Origin: Virgibacillus salexigens | GTDB lineage: Bacteria; Bacillota; Bacilli; Bacillales; Amphibacillaceae | Direction: 5' to 3' | Length of the DNA stretch: 64,000 nt | NCBI RefSeq assembly: GCF_014905415.1 | Contig: NZ_BNEO01000005.1 | Coordinates: 62,001 to 126,000, forward strand | Shown: one piece after another, positions 43,689 to 53,206 of the stretch | Numbering within the stretch: the stretch's first letter is position 1 | Layout: every line of letters begins with the position of its first letter | Program-made: the position numbers and the translations under genes | The notes under the pieces: model-generated | What the model saw: the letters and a program-made list of their open reading frames with translations, nothing else | What the model was told of the DNA's origin: nothing | Database searches by the model: none

Positions 43689-45632
43689 TTGGCATTAAAT
43701 TTAACTCAAAAGTTAATTAACGACCATTTAGTGTCTGGGAAAATGAACCCAGGTGAAGAAATTGGCTTGAAAATTGATCAAACGCTTACACAGGATGCGA
43801 CCGGTACCCTCGTTATGTTGGAATTGGAAGCAATGGAGTTAGACAGAGCAAAAACTGAAGCATCCGCACAATATGTAGACCACAATTTGATACAAGAGGA
43901 CAATAAAAATCCAGATGACCATTTATTTCTGCAAAGCGCCACGCAACGTTTTGGTTTATATTACAGTAGACCAGGAAATGGGGTAAGCCACCCTGTTCAT
44001 ATGCAGCGTTTAGCTAAACCAGGTAAGACATTACTTGGATCAGACAGTCATACTTGTGCAAATGGCTGTATGGGAATGTTAGCAATGGGAGCAGGGGGGA
44101 TCGATGTCGCGTTAGCAATTGCTGGAGAACCCTTTTACGTAAAAATGCCGAAAGTTTGGGGGGTTCGATTAATCGGAAAACTCCCTAAATGGGTTAGTGC
44201 AAAAGATATTATATTGGAGCTGCTCAGACGGTATGATGTAAAAGGTGGTGTAGGGAAAGTAATTGAATACTATGGTCCTGGAGTCAGTCAACTTAGTGCA
44301 ATGGATCGTCATGTGATTGCGAATATGGGGGCAGAGCTTGGAGCTACTGGTACCGTCTTCCCATCAGATAATGAAATTAAGCGGTATTTAAAAGAACAAG
44401 ATCGGGAGGAAGATTGGATTGAACTTGAAGCTGACAAAAATGCTACGTACGATATAGAGGAAGAAATTGATTTATCCAGCTTAGAACCATTAATTGCAAA
44501 GCCTTCTAGTCCAGGGAATGTGGTACCTGTACGAGAAGTGAAAAATACGCCTATTTATCAGTCGTATATTGGTTCTTCAGCCAATCCTGGCTACAGAGAC
44601 TTTGCCATTGCTGCTGAAATTGTGAAGGATAAAAAAATAGCGGAAGGTTTATCATTTGATATTAACCCAAGCTCGAGGCAAATGCTTCAGGATCTAGTAA
44701 AAGAAAATCACATTGCAAGTCTTTTGCAGGCTGGGGCACGACTACATCAAGCAGGATGTAATGGCTGTATTGGTATGGGACAAGCTCCAGCTTATGGTAG
44801 AAATAGTTTACGAACAACACCAAGAAATTTTCCTGGAAGATCAGGTACTAGAGAAGACAGTGTTTATTTATGTAGTCCAGAGACTGCAGCTGCGTCAGCA
44901 TTGACAGGAGAAATTACCGACCCAACTACATTAGACATGAAATATCCAAATGTACAATTACCAAAACAGCCTACGGTTGATAAGCAGTTGTTACAGCGGC
45001 CATTATCATATGAGGATGCACAGAAAGTAGAGCTACAAAAAGGGCCCAATATCGCATCCATTCCTAAAATGGATGAAATGCCAGACCAGATTGAAATTCC
45101 AATCTTGTTAAAGATGGGGGATAATATATCAACAGATGAAATACTAGCTGGAGGAGCTAGAGTGCTTCCATATCGTAGTAATTTACCAGAAATTAGTAAG
45201 TTTACGTTCGAAATTATTGATGAAACGTATTATCAGAGAGGGAAAGAGACAGTGGAAAAAGGAGGGCATGCCATCGTTGGTGGTTTCAACTATGGCCAAG
45301 GATCTAGCCGAGAACATGCTGCGCTAGCTCCTCGCTATTTAGGACTTCGGGTGGCTATTGTGAAGGACTTTGCTCGTATTCATTGGCAAAATCTTGTTAA
45401 CTTTGGCGTGCTTCCTTTAACCTTTGTGAATGAAGAGGATTATGATTTGTTGCAACAAGGGGATGTAATCGTTGCAAAGGATTTAAAAAGGAAAGTAAAT
45501 GAAGGAAATGAATTCCCTATCGAACTGAAAGGAAAAAATCAAAAAATACAGGTGACCCATGCATTATCTGAACGGCAAAAGGAAATTATGTTAAAAGGTG
45601 GGATAATAAACTGGGTAAAGAACGCAGTATAA
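43689..45632 (+). CDS. Aconitase, short Aquifex-type
   Basis: A 647-residue 4Fe-4S hydratase. Cluster ligands are likely the cysteines in SDSHTCANGC (about 118), and AGCNGCIGMG (about 357-366). NSLRTTPRNFPGRSG and LCSPETAAASALTG follow, and the C-terminal swivel domain shows GGFNYGQGSSREHAALAPR (about 533-551) and FARIHWQNLVNFGVLPL. The length and layout fit the Aquifex-type aconitate hydratase group, not the 900-residue CitB of B. subtilis. TTG start after GGAGG. It may be a citrate-cycle aconitase or a homoaconitase-like relative; a CitB copy elsewhere cannot be excluded. Confidence 0.85.
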   Translation: MALNLTQKLINDHLVSGKMNPGEEIGLKIDQTLTQDATGTLVMLELEAMELDRAKTEASAQYVDHNLIQEDNKNPDDHLFLQSATQRFGLYYSRPGNGVSHPVHMQRLAKPGKTLLGSDSHTCANGCMGMLAMGAGGIDVALAIAGEPFYVKMPKVWGVRLIGKLPKWVSAKDIILELLRRYDVKGGVGKVIEYYGPGVSQLSAMDRHVIANMGAELGATGTVFPSDNEIKRYLKEQDREEDWIELEADKNATYDIEEEIDLSSLEPLIAKPSSPGNVVPVREVKNTPIYQSYIGSSANPGYRDFAIAAEIVKDKKIAEGLSFDINPSSRQMLQDLVKENHIASLLQAGARLHQAGCNGCIGMGQAPAYGRNSLRTTPRNFPGRSGTREDSVYLCSPETAAASALTGEITDPTTLDMKYPNVQLPKQPTVDKQLLQRPLSYEDAQKVELQKGPNIASIPKMDEMPDQIEIPILLKMGDNISTDEILAGGARVLPYRSNLPEISKFTFEIIDETYYQRGKETVEKGGHAIVGGFNYGQGSSREHAALAPRYLGLRVAIVKDFARIHWQNLVNFGVLPLTFVNEEDYDLLQQGDVIVAKDLKRKVNEGNEFPIELKGKNQKIQVTHALSERQKEIMLKGGIINWVKNAV

Positions 45633-45659
45633 AACAAGGCTGATAAGGAGGGGATAATA

Positions 45660-45836
45660 ATGGATAGTAAAGGTAATCGTTGTAAAGTCTGTGACGGAAC
45701 TGGGTTACTTTCGGATGATGAGGGATGGCAATATAGATGTTCGGTATGTAATGGTGATGGTATTTTTGGAAAGGAAGATGAAAACAAACCAGCAAGAATA
45801 ATGGAAGTAGATGAAAATAATCGGTTATTGGATTAG
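45660..45836 (+). CDS. Zinc-knuckle microprotein (two CxxCxGxG motifs)
   Basis: A 58-residue protein with AAGGAGGGG before its ATG. CKVCDGTG (8-15) and CSVCNGDG (27-34) are DnaJ-central-domain-type zinc motifs, separated by 11 residues; two such motifs can form one zinc site. The acidic tail has no obvious domain. It lies 27 bases after the aconitase and is probably co-transcribed. A role in iron-sulfur or protein folding support is possible but only inference. Confidence 0.7.
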   Translation: MDSKGNRCKVCDGTGLLSDDEGWQYRCSVCNGDGIFGKEDENKPARIMEVDENNRLLD

Positions 45837-45864
45837 AAAGAGGGTGTTTCTGACACCCTCTTTC
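45836..45864 (+). terminator. Terminator after aconitase-microprotein operon
   Basis: GAAAGAGGGTGT and ACACCCTCTTTC pair around a 5-base loop. The first arm overlaps the stop codon of the microprotein. The trailing T-run is short. Confidence 0.75.
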
Positions 45865-45953
45865 TACTTGAATGTTCATACCCTAGCTAAACGATTCACG
45901 CAAGCTCTTATTTCATGCCCACCTGTCGTAGCATTGCAATGGTATCTGTGTTC

Positions 45954-46577
45954 CTAATGAGATATTGGCCCTTGTGATGGAGCAGGATTAAATGCATTTA
46001 TTAACTGCTGCATATCTTGTTGCTGTAATTGCGGAACTTGATAATATTGGTGCTTATTTTGGTATAGAAATACTTCATATGCCATTTCAACCAAATTGGG
46101 AATACTATCAGAAAAAACCCGTCTTAGCACTGGATTTGTGGTTTCCAATGCCGTTGTAGTAAATGCTGAAGCTGATTGTTTCAACACACCTAACATAAAG
46201 CTTGATACACATTCATCATTAATTTCATTCACTGTTTGTGCAGGAGATTTAGGCTGAGTTGGCTGCATTCCATAAAGCACATTATTATCTGAAGCCATAT
46301 TGTATGTCTGTGTTCCAACAGCGGGCTCTTGTCCTGTCTTTAATGTTTCCACTAATGTGTTATAAAGCTGCGTAAGGAAGGATTTATGCTGCCCGAGCAT
46401 CATTTTTAATTCAGGATCCTGAATGTGCTGTTCATATAACAAATACTGTTCCATACCACCTACTAAACCTGAAATAGCCTCATGGGCATCAAATAATGCA
46501 TGCCCACCATGACTTTCTTTTGCAGGCATTTGAGAAGAACCTTCAAGATTTTGATTTGTTTTTTGTTGAAGATGCAT
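45954..46577 (-). CDS. Spore coat protein, CotF-type
   Basis: A 207-residue protein. The middle helices (about 25-90, with HEAISGLVGGMEQYLLYEQHIQD and LKMMLGQH) resemble the first Coat_F helix pair, and a second helical unit (about 118-185) ends with FLYQNKHQYYQVPQL. Coat_F proteins are spore-coat or inner-coat proteins of Bacillus. AAAGGAGG precedes the ATG. It is a single minus-strand gene between the aconitase operon and the permease. Assignment is by general pattern and is moderate. Confidence 0.72.
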   Translation of the reverse strand: MHLQQKTNQNLEGSSQMPAKESHGGHALFDAHEAISGLVGGMEQYLLYEQHIQDPELKMMLGQHKSFLTQLYNTLVETLKTGQEPAVGTQTYNMASDNNVLYGMQPTQPKSPAQTVNEINDECVSSFMLGVLKQSASAFTTTALETTNPVLRRVFSDSIPNLVEMAYEVFLYQNKHQYYQVPQLQQQDMQQLINAFNPAPSQGPISH

Positions 46578-46749
46578 ATGATTTCCTCCTTTAAGTTAGG
46601 TGTATCATCCATTATTTTGATCATTAGCGAATGATTTATGTCGTGAAGAAATTGGGAATTAAACTGATAGCGCGGTGGTTTTCTGCTTCAATTCTGTTTT
46701 GCTACCATGTATAATTATGGATTATACCTTACATAGAGGAGAACGAATC

Positions 46750-47004
46750 ATGGAAAATAAATCCGATCATCATAGTCAAAATGAATATATAGAGGTATGG
46801 GAAGATCTTGTTCATATTAAAGATCTTATTTTATCGCTTATCATATGTACAGTTACTACGTTAGGAGCCTATTTACTTGCTCCAAACGACCCCCCTAAAC
46901 CACTTATTTTTGGTTTAATTGGCGCCGTTATTGGTTTTGTAGTTAGTAGTATAATCATTAAGCCAAAACGAAATTTTCGTTATCTTGAGGGGGAGGAGGA
47001 ATAA
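46750..47004 (+). CDS. Small two-helix membrane protein beside TctA-like permease
   Basis: An 84-residue protein, starting at the ATG at 46750 after GAGGAG; the upstream frame is not coding-like. Two hydrophobic helices (about 28-44 and 50-68) are followed by KPKRNFRYLEGEEE. The next gene, a TctA-like permease, begins one base later. In tripartite transporters TctB is a larger four-helix protein, so this is a smaller, unnamed partner. Co-translation is likely. Confidence 0.7.
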   Translation: MENKSDHHSQNEYIEVWEDLVHIKDLILSLIICTVTTLGAYLLAPNDPPKPLIFGLIGAVIGFVVSSIIIKPKRNFRYLEGEEE

Positions 47005-48360
47005 ATGATGGATATGGTATTAATAGCTGAAATGATCGGTGCATCAGTTATCGGCGCCATATTGTATACCATTATCGGCATTGCACCTGGAACCGATGAG
47101 ACAGCGGTTCTCGCACCGGTGACGTTAGTACTCGTATTGTCCGGCTTCGAACCAATTGTTATTTTAGCCTTCTTCATCTCAGCTATTGTAGCAAAAAAGC
47201 TGACTGATTCCATTCCAGTAGCCATTGCTGGCATACCAGGCGGGGTCATGTCAGCACCAATGGTAGAACATGCAATGATTCTAAAAAAACATGGGATGCC
47301 AGAATTAAGTATTCGTAAAATGGCCTCCGGCTCCGTTATCGGAACAATTATTGCAGTACCAATGAGCCTATTGTTAGCAAATTTAATTGCACCACTTTCT
47401 GGATACATAACCGAATATGCAAGTCAAATTTTCTTGGGTGGTGCAATTTTTTTAGCTTTAATGACAAAAAATCGCTGGGTTGCTTTATTGTCTATTTTAC
47501 CCTTTGCTTTTCTTATACAGGGATTGCGTATCTTTTACTGGGAGGCAGAGATCGTCCCTGCGGATCAAACGGTTTTCACTTCGTTTTTCTTAGGGATAAC
47601 GATAGGACCAGTCATATTAAAATTGGCCGAGTTACTTTCGGGTAAAGTAAGAAAAAATATGCCTCGTTATGGAATGAAAGATATTGCATTAAAGCGTACC
47701 CCTAAAACGAAAGGCTTCCCCAATCCATTTAAAATCTTAACAAAAAAGGAAATAGGGACTACTTCGTTAAGTTCTGTCTTAGGGGTACTTACGTTTTTTA
47801 TGAGCCCTGTTGGAATGACTATTTTTCTAGGAGAAACCTTAACCAGCCGTATTAAAGATCCGGTTAAAAAAGCGGCACGAGCCATTTCGAGTATGGACGG
47901 TCTGACAAATGCTGCCTATATTTCAGGAACATTAATTCCATTAATTGCAATTGGATTACCTCTGTCTCCGACAGCAATTGGTCCAGGTGGTGCATTATTC
48001 AACGCACCGCCAGTATTTACAGAAGAAAATAACCTTCATCATCTGTTATCGATGACCGATTTTATTGTTGCTACGGTTATTGGCTCTGTGATTGCGATTG
48101 CGATTACATTTTATATTACGATGAAATACGCGCAGGAGATTTGTGCATTTGTGTTTCGGTTCATTCCTCATGAAGCCATGTTAGGGCTGTTCTTTGGACT
48201 TGTTATGATGCTTGCATTTATGGACGCAGGTATTATAAATATAGCTGGAGTGCTTATTGTCGCGATTGTTGCAGGTCTTCTGCATCGTAAAGGAGTAAAT
48301 TATGGGGTGCAATTTATGACGCTCTATGCCGCTCCTTGGTTAGTTTCGCTATTTATATAA
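47005..48360 (+). CDS. TctA-family (DUF112) permease
   Basis: A 451-residue permease with about 12 helices. PGTDETAVLAPVTLVL (about 28) and GIPGGVMSAPMVEHAMILKK (about 75-94) correspond to the family's repeated glycine-rich motifs, with a second set near IALPLSP and GPGGALFNAPPVF (about 318-340). Family members carry tricarboxylates with TctB and periplasmic TctC. No TctC-like binding protein is adjacent, so this may be a stand-alone type or use a distant one. It is overlapped only by ribosome-site context with the small gene before it. Confidence 0.82.
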   Translation: MMDMVLIAEMIGASVIGAILYTIIGIAPGTDETAVLAPVTLVLVLSGFEPIVILAFFISAIVAKKLTDSIPVAIAGIPGGVMSAPMVEHAMILKKHGMPELSIRKMASGSVIGTIIAVPMSLLLANLIAPLSGYITEYASQIFLGGAIFLALMTKNRWVALLSILPFAFLIQGLRIFYWEAEIVPADQTVFTSFFLGITIGPVILKLAELLSGKVRKNMPRYGMKDIALKRTPKTKGFPNPFKILTKKEIGTTSLSSVLGVLTFFMSPVGMTIFLGETLTSRIKDPVKKAARAISSMDGLTNAAYISGTLIPLIAIGLPLSPTAIGPGGALFNAPPVFTEENNLHHLLSMTDFIVATVIGSVIAIAITFYITMKYAQEICAFVFRFIPHEAMLGLFFGLVMMLAFMDAGIINIAGVLIVAIVAGLLHRKGVNYGVQFMTLYAAPWLVSLFI

Positions 48361-48450
48361 TTGCTCTAATCATGTATGAAAACGGTGGAGAAGGAAAATT
48401 TATTATTAATCGGGATTAAATATGTAGTGGTGAAAAAAGGGGATTAGTCT

Positions 48451-50238
48451 ATGCAAGAATTAGGTTTAATTAGTATCGTTGTTGTTATAGCATTAGGCAT
48501 TTTCTCACAATGGCTTGCTTGGCGAATTCAATGGCCATCGATTGTCATAATGTCGATAGCGGGTTTGTTAATTGGACCAGTTTTTGGTTTTATAAATCCT
48601 GAACAGGCTTTAGGGGATTTATATAGCCCAATTGTTTCCCTTGCAGTTGCAGTCATTCTTTTCGAAGGAAGTACAACCCTCGACATTCGCGAAGTCAAGG
48701 GTATTTCCAAGTCGGTATTCCGGGTTGTTACATTTGGTGCTTTTTTGGCCTGGATTGGTGGTTCATTTGCAGCACATTTCATTGCAGGACTTAGTTTAGA
48801 GGTTGCCTTCATCATTGGGGGATTATTTGTCGTAACTGGCCCAACTGTGATTATTCCACTACTCAGGCAGTCAAAATTAAAGCCTCGAACAGCAGCTGTT
48901 TTGAAATGGGAAGGGATCATTGTTGACCCAGCAGGTCCATTGCTAGCCTTATTTGCTTATGAGGTCATTAAAGTCATTGTTGATGATTCCCAGAATATAG
49001 GCAGCCTAGGTCCATTTTTCTTTGCAGCATTCTTGGCAGTTGTCATAGGGTACTTATTTGGTGTTATTTTAAGTTTTATGGCAAGTAGAGGGCTATTTCC
49101 AGAATACTTGAAATCACCAATTACTTTATCTCTTGTTTTTATTTGTTTTGGTATCAGTGAAGTAATCATGCATGAAACAGGGATGCTTGCCGTAACGGTA
49201 ATGGGCTTAACATTAGCCAGAACGAAGAAATATATTTCTTCCCTTGGCAATATTAGTCACTTTATTGAAAACATATCGGTATTATTAACATCTACTATTT
49301 TTATATTATTAACTGCTTCTTTGACAAGAGAGACGATAGGAGAAGTCTTTACACTGCCAATACTAGGGTTTGTGCTTGTTATGTTATTTATCGTCCGCCC
49401 ATTGTCTATTTGGATTTCAACCATTGGTACCGAATTAACGGTTGCAGAAAAAACATTAATTGGCTGGATTGCCCCTAGAGGAATTGTTGCTTTAACCGTA
49501 TCTGGATATTTTGCTTCAACTTTAATAAATGATGGATATGAAGGTGCTTCCATTTTAACAGCATTAACATTTGCTCTCGTATTTATCACGGTTTGTGCAC
49601 ATGGTTTTACATTAGGGCCATTGGCGAAAAAACTACAATTGGCGAGCTCTGAGCCACCAGGGGTGTTAATCGTTGGTGCTAGCAGCTTTTCCATTGCCTT
49701 TGCTGAAAAATTGAAAGAATTTGGGAATCCAGTGATGATTAGTGATTCTTCCAGTGGACGGTTATCTCGAATTGAACAAAATGGAATAGCGATTTTTCAA
49801 GGGGAAATTTTGGACGAGCATAGTCAATTTGAAGTGGATATGACTCCTTACGAAATCATCCTTGTTATGACCGAAGATTCAACTTATAATGCGCTGGTTA
49901 CACAGTCATATATTCCAGAATTCGGCTATAATAACACCTTTGCTATACCTACGGAACGAATGGAGTATAAAGATGATGCACAAATCCCTATCGCATTAAA
50001 AGCTCATATGTTATTTGGAAAAGAGCATGTGTTTAAGGAATTAAATCGCAAAATCAATACAAATTATCATATTGACAGTGTTACATTAACTGAAAAAATC
50101 GAGAAAAAAGAGGATTTACCTGTCGATGGATATCCTCTTTGTATTCGGAAAAAGAATGGAACTATTGAATTCATTACTTTGCGAAAAACACCAGCAATGG
50201 ACAAAGAAGATCAACTCGTATATTTAACCAAGAAATAA
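48451..50238 (+). CDS. Cation:proton antiporter with C-terminal RCK-like domain
   Basis: A 595-residue CPA1-type antiporter: about 12 helices to residue 395, with FEGSTTLDIREVKG, TGPTVIIPLLR and WEGIIVDPAGPLLA, in which the conserved Asp of the ion site is kept. Residues about 400-525 form a TrkA-N-like domain (VLIVGASSFSIAFAEKL) and the rest resembles a regulatory ligand-binding tail. Sodium or potassium exchange for protons in pH and salt homeostasis is the usual job; the ion is not certain. AAAAGGGG precedes the ATG. Confidence 0.85.
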   Translation: MQELGLISIVVVIALGIFSQWLAWRIQWPSIVIMSIAGLLIGPVFGFINPEQALGDLYSPIVSLAVAVILFEGSTTLDIREVKGISKSVFRVVTFGAFLAWIGGSFAAHFIAGLSLEVAFIIGGLFVVTGPTVIIPLLRQSKLKPRTAAVLKWEGIIVDPAGPLLALFAYEVIKVIVDDSQNIGSLGPFFFAAFLAVVIGYLFGVILSFMASRGLFPEYLKSPITLSLVFICFGISEVIMHETGMLAVTVMGLTLARTKKYISSLGNISHFIENISVLLTSTIFILLTASLTRETIGEVFTLPILGFVLVMLFIVRPLSIWISTIGTELTVAEKTLIGWIAPRGIVALTVSGYFASTLINDGYEGASILTALTFALVFITVCAHGFTLGPLAKKLQLASSEPPGVLIVGASSFSIAFAEKLKEFGNPVMISDSSSGRLSRIEQNGIAIFQGEILDEHSQFEVDMTPYEIILVMTEDSTYNALVTQSYIPEFGYNNTFAIPTERMEYKDDAQIPIALKAHMLFGKEHVFKELNRKINTNYHIDSVTLTEKIEKKEDLPVDGYPLCIRKKNGTIEFITLRKTPAMDKEDQLVYLTKK

Positions 50239-50243
50239 CCTCT

Positions 50244-50284
50244 AAAAAAAGCAATTCTTTTTTTATAAAAGAATTGCTTTTTTA
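50244..50284. terminator. Terminator after antiporter gene
   Basis: AAAAAAAGCAATTCTTTT and AAAAGAATTGCTTTTTT form an 18-bp stem with a short loop and A/T runs on both sides. Confidence 0.92.
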
Positions 50285-50344
50285 ATGAAACTTTTTACTC
50301 AAAGAAACGTATTATTAGAAAAATCAAAAAAAGGAGTTCTTTTG

Positions 50345-51640
50345 TTGCACAAATTCATATTACTGTTCGCTATTCTTTTACTCGGAACGGTAGGATGTAA
50401 TCAATCAGAGGGAGGAAAAGAAATGCATCCAACTATTGATGGATTTTGGAAAGGTGAAATTGAAATACCCAATCAACCACTGAAAATTGAAGTTACGTTA
50501 AGTAACCAAGAAGAATTACTTGGAACAATAAGTATACCCATTCAGGGTGTAGAGGATTATCCTTTATCTAATGTGACGTACGGTGGCAAACAGAACATTC
50601 ATTTTACGATGGAAATTCAAAATCAGCTGCTTTCATTTGAAGGCGAAGTTAAACCAGAGCAGATTATTGGTACATTTACACAAAATGGACAGTCTTTTCC
50701 TTTTCAATTAACAAAAGGAGAACCTGTGGAGACAGAATCCGAATCAGGGGAATATATAGAGATGGAAACGGATACTGGAACATTGTTTGCTGAAGTAGAG
50801 TTGCCAAAAGGGAAGGCTCCTTTTCCAGTAATGCTGATTATTCCTGGGTCTGGACAGACAGATCGAAATGGTAATTCAGTTGGGGTTCCTGGTAAGAACG
50901 ATAGTTTGAAGCTGCTCGCGGAAGAACTAGCTCAACAGGGGATAGCAAGCATTCGGTATGATAAACGTGGAGTGGGGAAAAACCTACAGGCTGCGGTGGA
51001 TGAAGCAGATATGCGTTTTCAGTTGTTTGTCAATGATGCAGTTAACTGGATTCAAAAATTGGAAACAGATGATCGGTTCTCAACCATCGGAATTATTGGG
51101 CATAGTCAGGGCTCATTAGTAGGAATGCTAGCAGCAAAAGAGGCAACGATAGATACATTTATATCTATAGCCGGCCCTGGACATTCTTTGGATAAAGAAT
51201 TAGGTCGCCAATTAAAGGAACAGCTATCCGAACCCTTAATGAAAGAGGCGAATGAAATTCTAGCATCGTTAACCGCTGGGGAAACAGTTGATCACGTAAG
51301 TAGAGAATTGCAAGCTGTCTTTAGGCCATCGGTACAACCATTTTTAATTTCATGGATGCAGTATGACCCTAAAACGGTTATTGCTGAATTGGGGATACCT
51401 CGTTTAATCATTCAGGGAAGTCATGATATCCAGGTTCCCGAAGAGGATGCAACGTTGTTACAAGAGGCCGCGCCTGAAAGTGAAGTCGTCATTGTAGAAG
51501 ATATGAATCATGTGTTAAAACAAGCGCCGATGGAAAGGGAAAAGAATATTCAAACATATAGCCAGCCTGATTTGCCGCTTGCTTCTGGATTAATGGATGG
51601 AATTACAGGTTTCTTAAAGAAAATCCATTTTGCAAATTAA
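50345..51640 (+). CDS. Lipoprotein alpha/beta-hydrolase
   Basis: A 431-residue probable lipoprotein hydrolase. A hydrophobic leader ends at LLLGTVGCNQS, an atypical lipobox with Cys about residue 18. Residues 35-130 form a small beta-rich domain; the catalytic alpha/beta fold follows with YDKRGVGKN, GHSQGSLVG (nucleophile Ser), GSHDIQVPEEDA (Asp) and EDMNHVLKQ (His). Such enzymes act on esters or peptides outside the membrane. The TTG at 50345 follows AAAGGAG; the ATG at 50285 starts inside a terminator. Confidence 0.82.
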   Translation: MHKFILLFAILLLGTVGCNQSEGGKEMHPTIDGFWKGEIEIPNQPLKIEVTLSNQEELLGTISIPIQGVEDYPLSNVTYGGKQNIHFTMEIQNQLLSFEGEVKPEQIIGTFTQNGQSFPFQLTKGEPVETESESGEYIEMETDTGTLFAEVELPKGKAPFPVMLIIPGSGQTDRNGNSVGVPGKNDSLKLLAEELAQQGIASIRYDKRGVGKNLQAAVDEADMRFQLFVNDAVNWIQKLETDDRFSTIGIIGHSQGSLVGMLAAKEATIDTFISIAGPGHSLDKELGRQLKEQLSEPLMKEANEILASLTAGETVDHVSRELQAVFRPSVQPFLISWMQYDPKTVIAELGIPRLIIQGSHDIQVPEEDATLLQEAAPESEVVIVEDMNHVLKQAPMEREKNIQTYSQPDLPLASGLMDGITGFLKKIHFAN

Positions 51641-51707
51641 TCTCGATATTATTTGTCATTATGCTAGGATATAACTACAAACTAGCTATTACTTAGGAGG
51701 AGTAGAA

Positions 51708-52655
51708 ATGGAAAGCAAAGCACCTATTCAATTGGATGAACGCATCCACTTAATCGATGGATTTGATCTAGGTGTACCAAACCGAACAGGGACATACGTA
51801 ATTAATGAACAAGAATTAACGTTAGTCGAAACGGGGCCAAGTCCATCGGTAAAGCATGTGAAAAGCGGGTTAGAAAAATTAGGGTTTCGATTAGATCAGG
51901 TGAAATATATTATCGTCACCCATATTCATCTCGATCATGCTGGAGGTGCAGGCGTATTGATAAAGGAATGCCCTTATGCATCTGTAGTGGTCCACCCACG
52001 AGGGGAGAGACATCTTATTGATCCGAAAAAGCTGGCTGCAGGGGCTCGTGCTGTGTATGGGGATAGTTTTTCCGATTTATTTGATCCGATTATGCCAATT
52101 ACTAAAGATAGGCTGGTCGTTAAAGCTGATGGCGATACATTAAAGATTGGTGCTGACTGTATACTAGAATTTCTAGATACTCCAGGTCATGCAAAACACC
52201 ATTTCAGTATATATGATCCTGTAAGTAATGGAATATTTACTGGAGATACCGTTGGAATTAAATACCATCAATTAGTGGAGCAAGGAGTACCGTTCTATTT
52301 ACCCTCAACATCACCAAATCAATTTAATCCTGCTGCTATGCAAAAGGCGATTGACAGTATTCGAACCTTAAATGTGGACCGTATCTATTATGGTCATTTT
52401 GGAGTAAGCGACTCACCAGAAGCAGCATTAGACCAAGTGGAAGGGTGGCTTGATCTATTTGTAGCAACGGGAGAACAGGCCTATGCATCAGGTCAATCGT
52501 ATTATGAATTAGCTGAGCAATTATTATCTAGAATTAAAGTAAACTTACGGTCAAGAGGTATTGCTGATGATCATGAAGTTTATAGCTTGATTAATTTAGA
52601 TATGCAAGTCAGCGCACTTGGTATATTTGATTATTTCCAAAAACAAAGGCAATAA
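51708..52655 (+). CDS. MBL-fold metallohydrolase
   Basis: A 315-residue metallo-beta-lactamase-fold protein, cytoplasmic. THIHLDHAGG (about 70), the TPGHAKHH histidines (about 160) and FTGDTVG give the two-metal site, and residues about 230-315 form a helical tail. Substrates of this class range from thioesters to lactones and glyoxal adducts, and cannot be named here. GGAGGAG precedes the ATG. It is a single-gene unit between its own upstream region and a terminator. Confidence 0.88.
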   Translation: MESKAPIQLDERIHLIDGFDLGVPNRTGTYVINEQELTLVETGPSPSVKHVKSGLEKLGFRLDQVKYIIVTHIHLDHAGGAGVLIKECPYASVVVHPRGERHLIDPKKLAAGARAVYGDSFSDLFDPIMPITKDRLVVKADGDTLKIGADCILEFLDTPGHAKHHFSIYDPVSNGIFTGDTVGIKYHQLVEQGVPFYLPSTSPNQFNPAAMQKAIDSIRTLNVDRIYYGHFGVSDSPEAALDQVEGWLDLFVATGEQAYASGQSYYELAEQLLSRIKVNLRSRGIADDHEVYSLINLDMQVSALGIFDYFQKQRQ

Positions 52656-52660
52656 TGATA

Positions 52661-52694
52661 GGGGGCTAGCCACAGTACGCAGCCCCCCTCTTAA
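52661..52694 (+). terminator. Terminator after MBL gene
   Basis: GGGGGCT and AGCCCCCC form a GC-rich stem around a 13-base loop, followed by TCTTAA. It begins 5 bases after the stop codon. Confidence 0.75.
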
Positions 52695-52732
52695 CTTGAT
52701 TAAGACTATTTCTTATACTCTGCTTATCTCTT

Positions 52733-53125
52733 TCATACCTCATCTTCTAGTTTAAGAAAAGTTAAAATCAAAAACAAAGCAAAGCTAATGAGTAAGATGG
52801 ATCCGCCAACAATAAAGAGAACGGTTGTCATAGTTTCGTTCAAATCAAATGGCCGCAAGTAGTATAGCCACATTCCAGCTGTTAAGCCAATTGCGCCGAT
52901 AATAGCAGTCCATACATGGAGGGTTGCCAACAATTTATTTGCAGGAGGAAATACTTTATAATAAACGGCCCATGCAAATAATGTTAGCCAGCCAACAACT
53001 AGGATATGAGCGTGTACAGTACGAAATTCATACCCGCCTGCGCCAGCCATGTGGGAACCTATAAATGCACCAATCACTGCAAAAATCGCTGAAAAACGTA
53101 ATAATGTTTTACTATACGTGTTCAA
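52733..53125 (-). CDS. Four-helix membrane protein with heme-oxidase-like motif
   Basis: A 130-residue protein with four hydrophobic helices, TTG start after AAAGGAG. GSHMAGAGG, FRTVHAHILVVGWLTLFAW, and LHVWTAIIG put histidines in helices 1-3, as in heme-copper oxidase subunit I and NnrS-like proteins. A heme or copper site is plausible, but the protein is far shorter than a true oxidase. Function unknown. It lies next to exoA with no obvious partner. Confidence 0.7.
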   Translation of the reverse strand: MNTYSKTLLRFSAIFAVIGAFIGSHMAGAGGYEFRTVHAHILVVGWLTLFAWAVYYKVFPPANKLLATLHVWTAIIGAIGLTAGMWLYYLRPFDLNETMTTVLFIVGGSILLISFALFLILTFLKLEDEV

Positions 53126-53206
53126 GTAGAACGCTCCTTTGTATTGAAATGGTACGGTTCATCGTTTAGCTTATTAAAGGTTTATGAATAGAAGATGAAC
53201 AACATG

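Noticed and set aside
45539-45879. Two overlapping minus-strand frames after the aconitase
   Set aside because: They are shadows of the aconitase end and of the zinc-knuckle microprotein, which has the better ribosome site and motifs.
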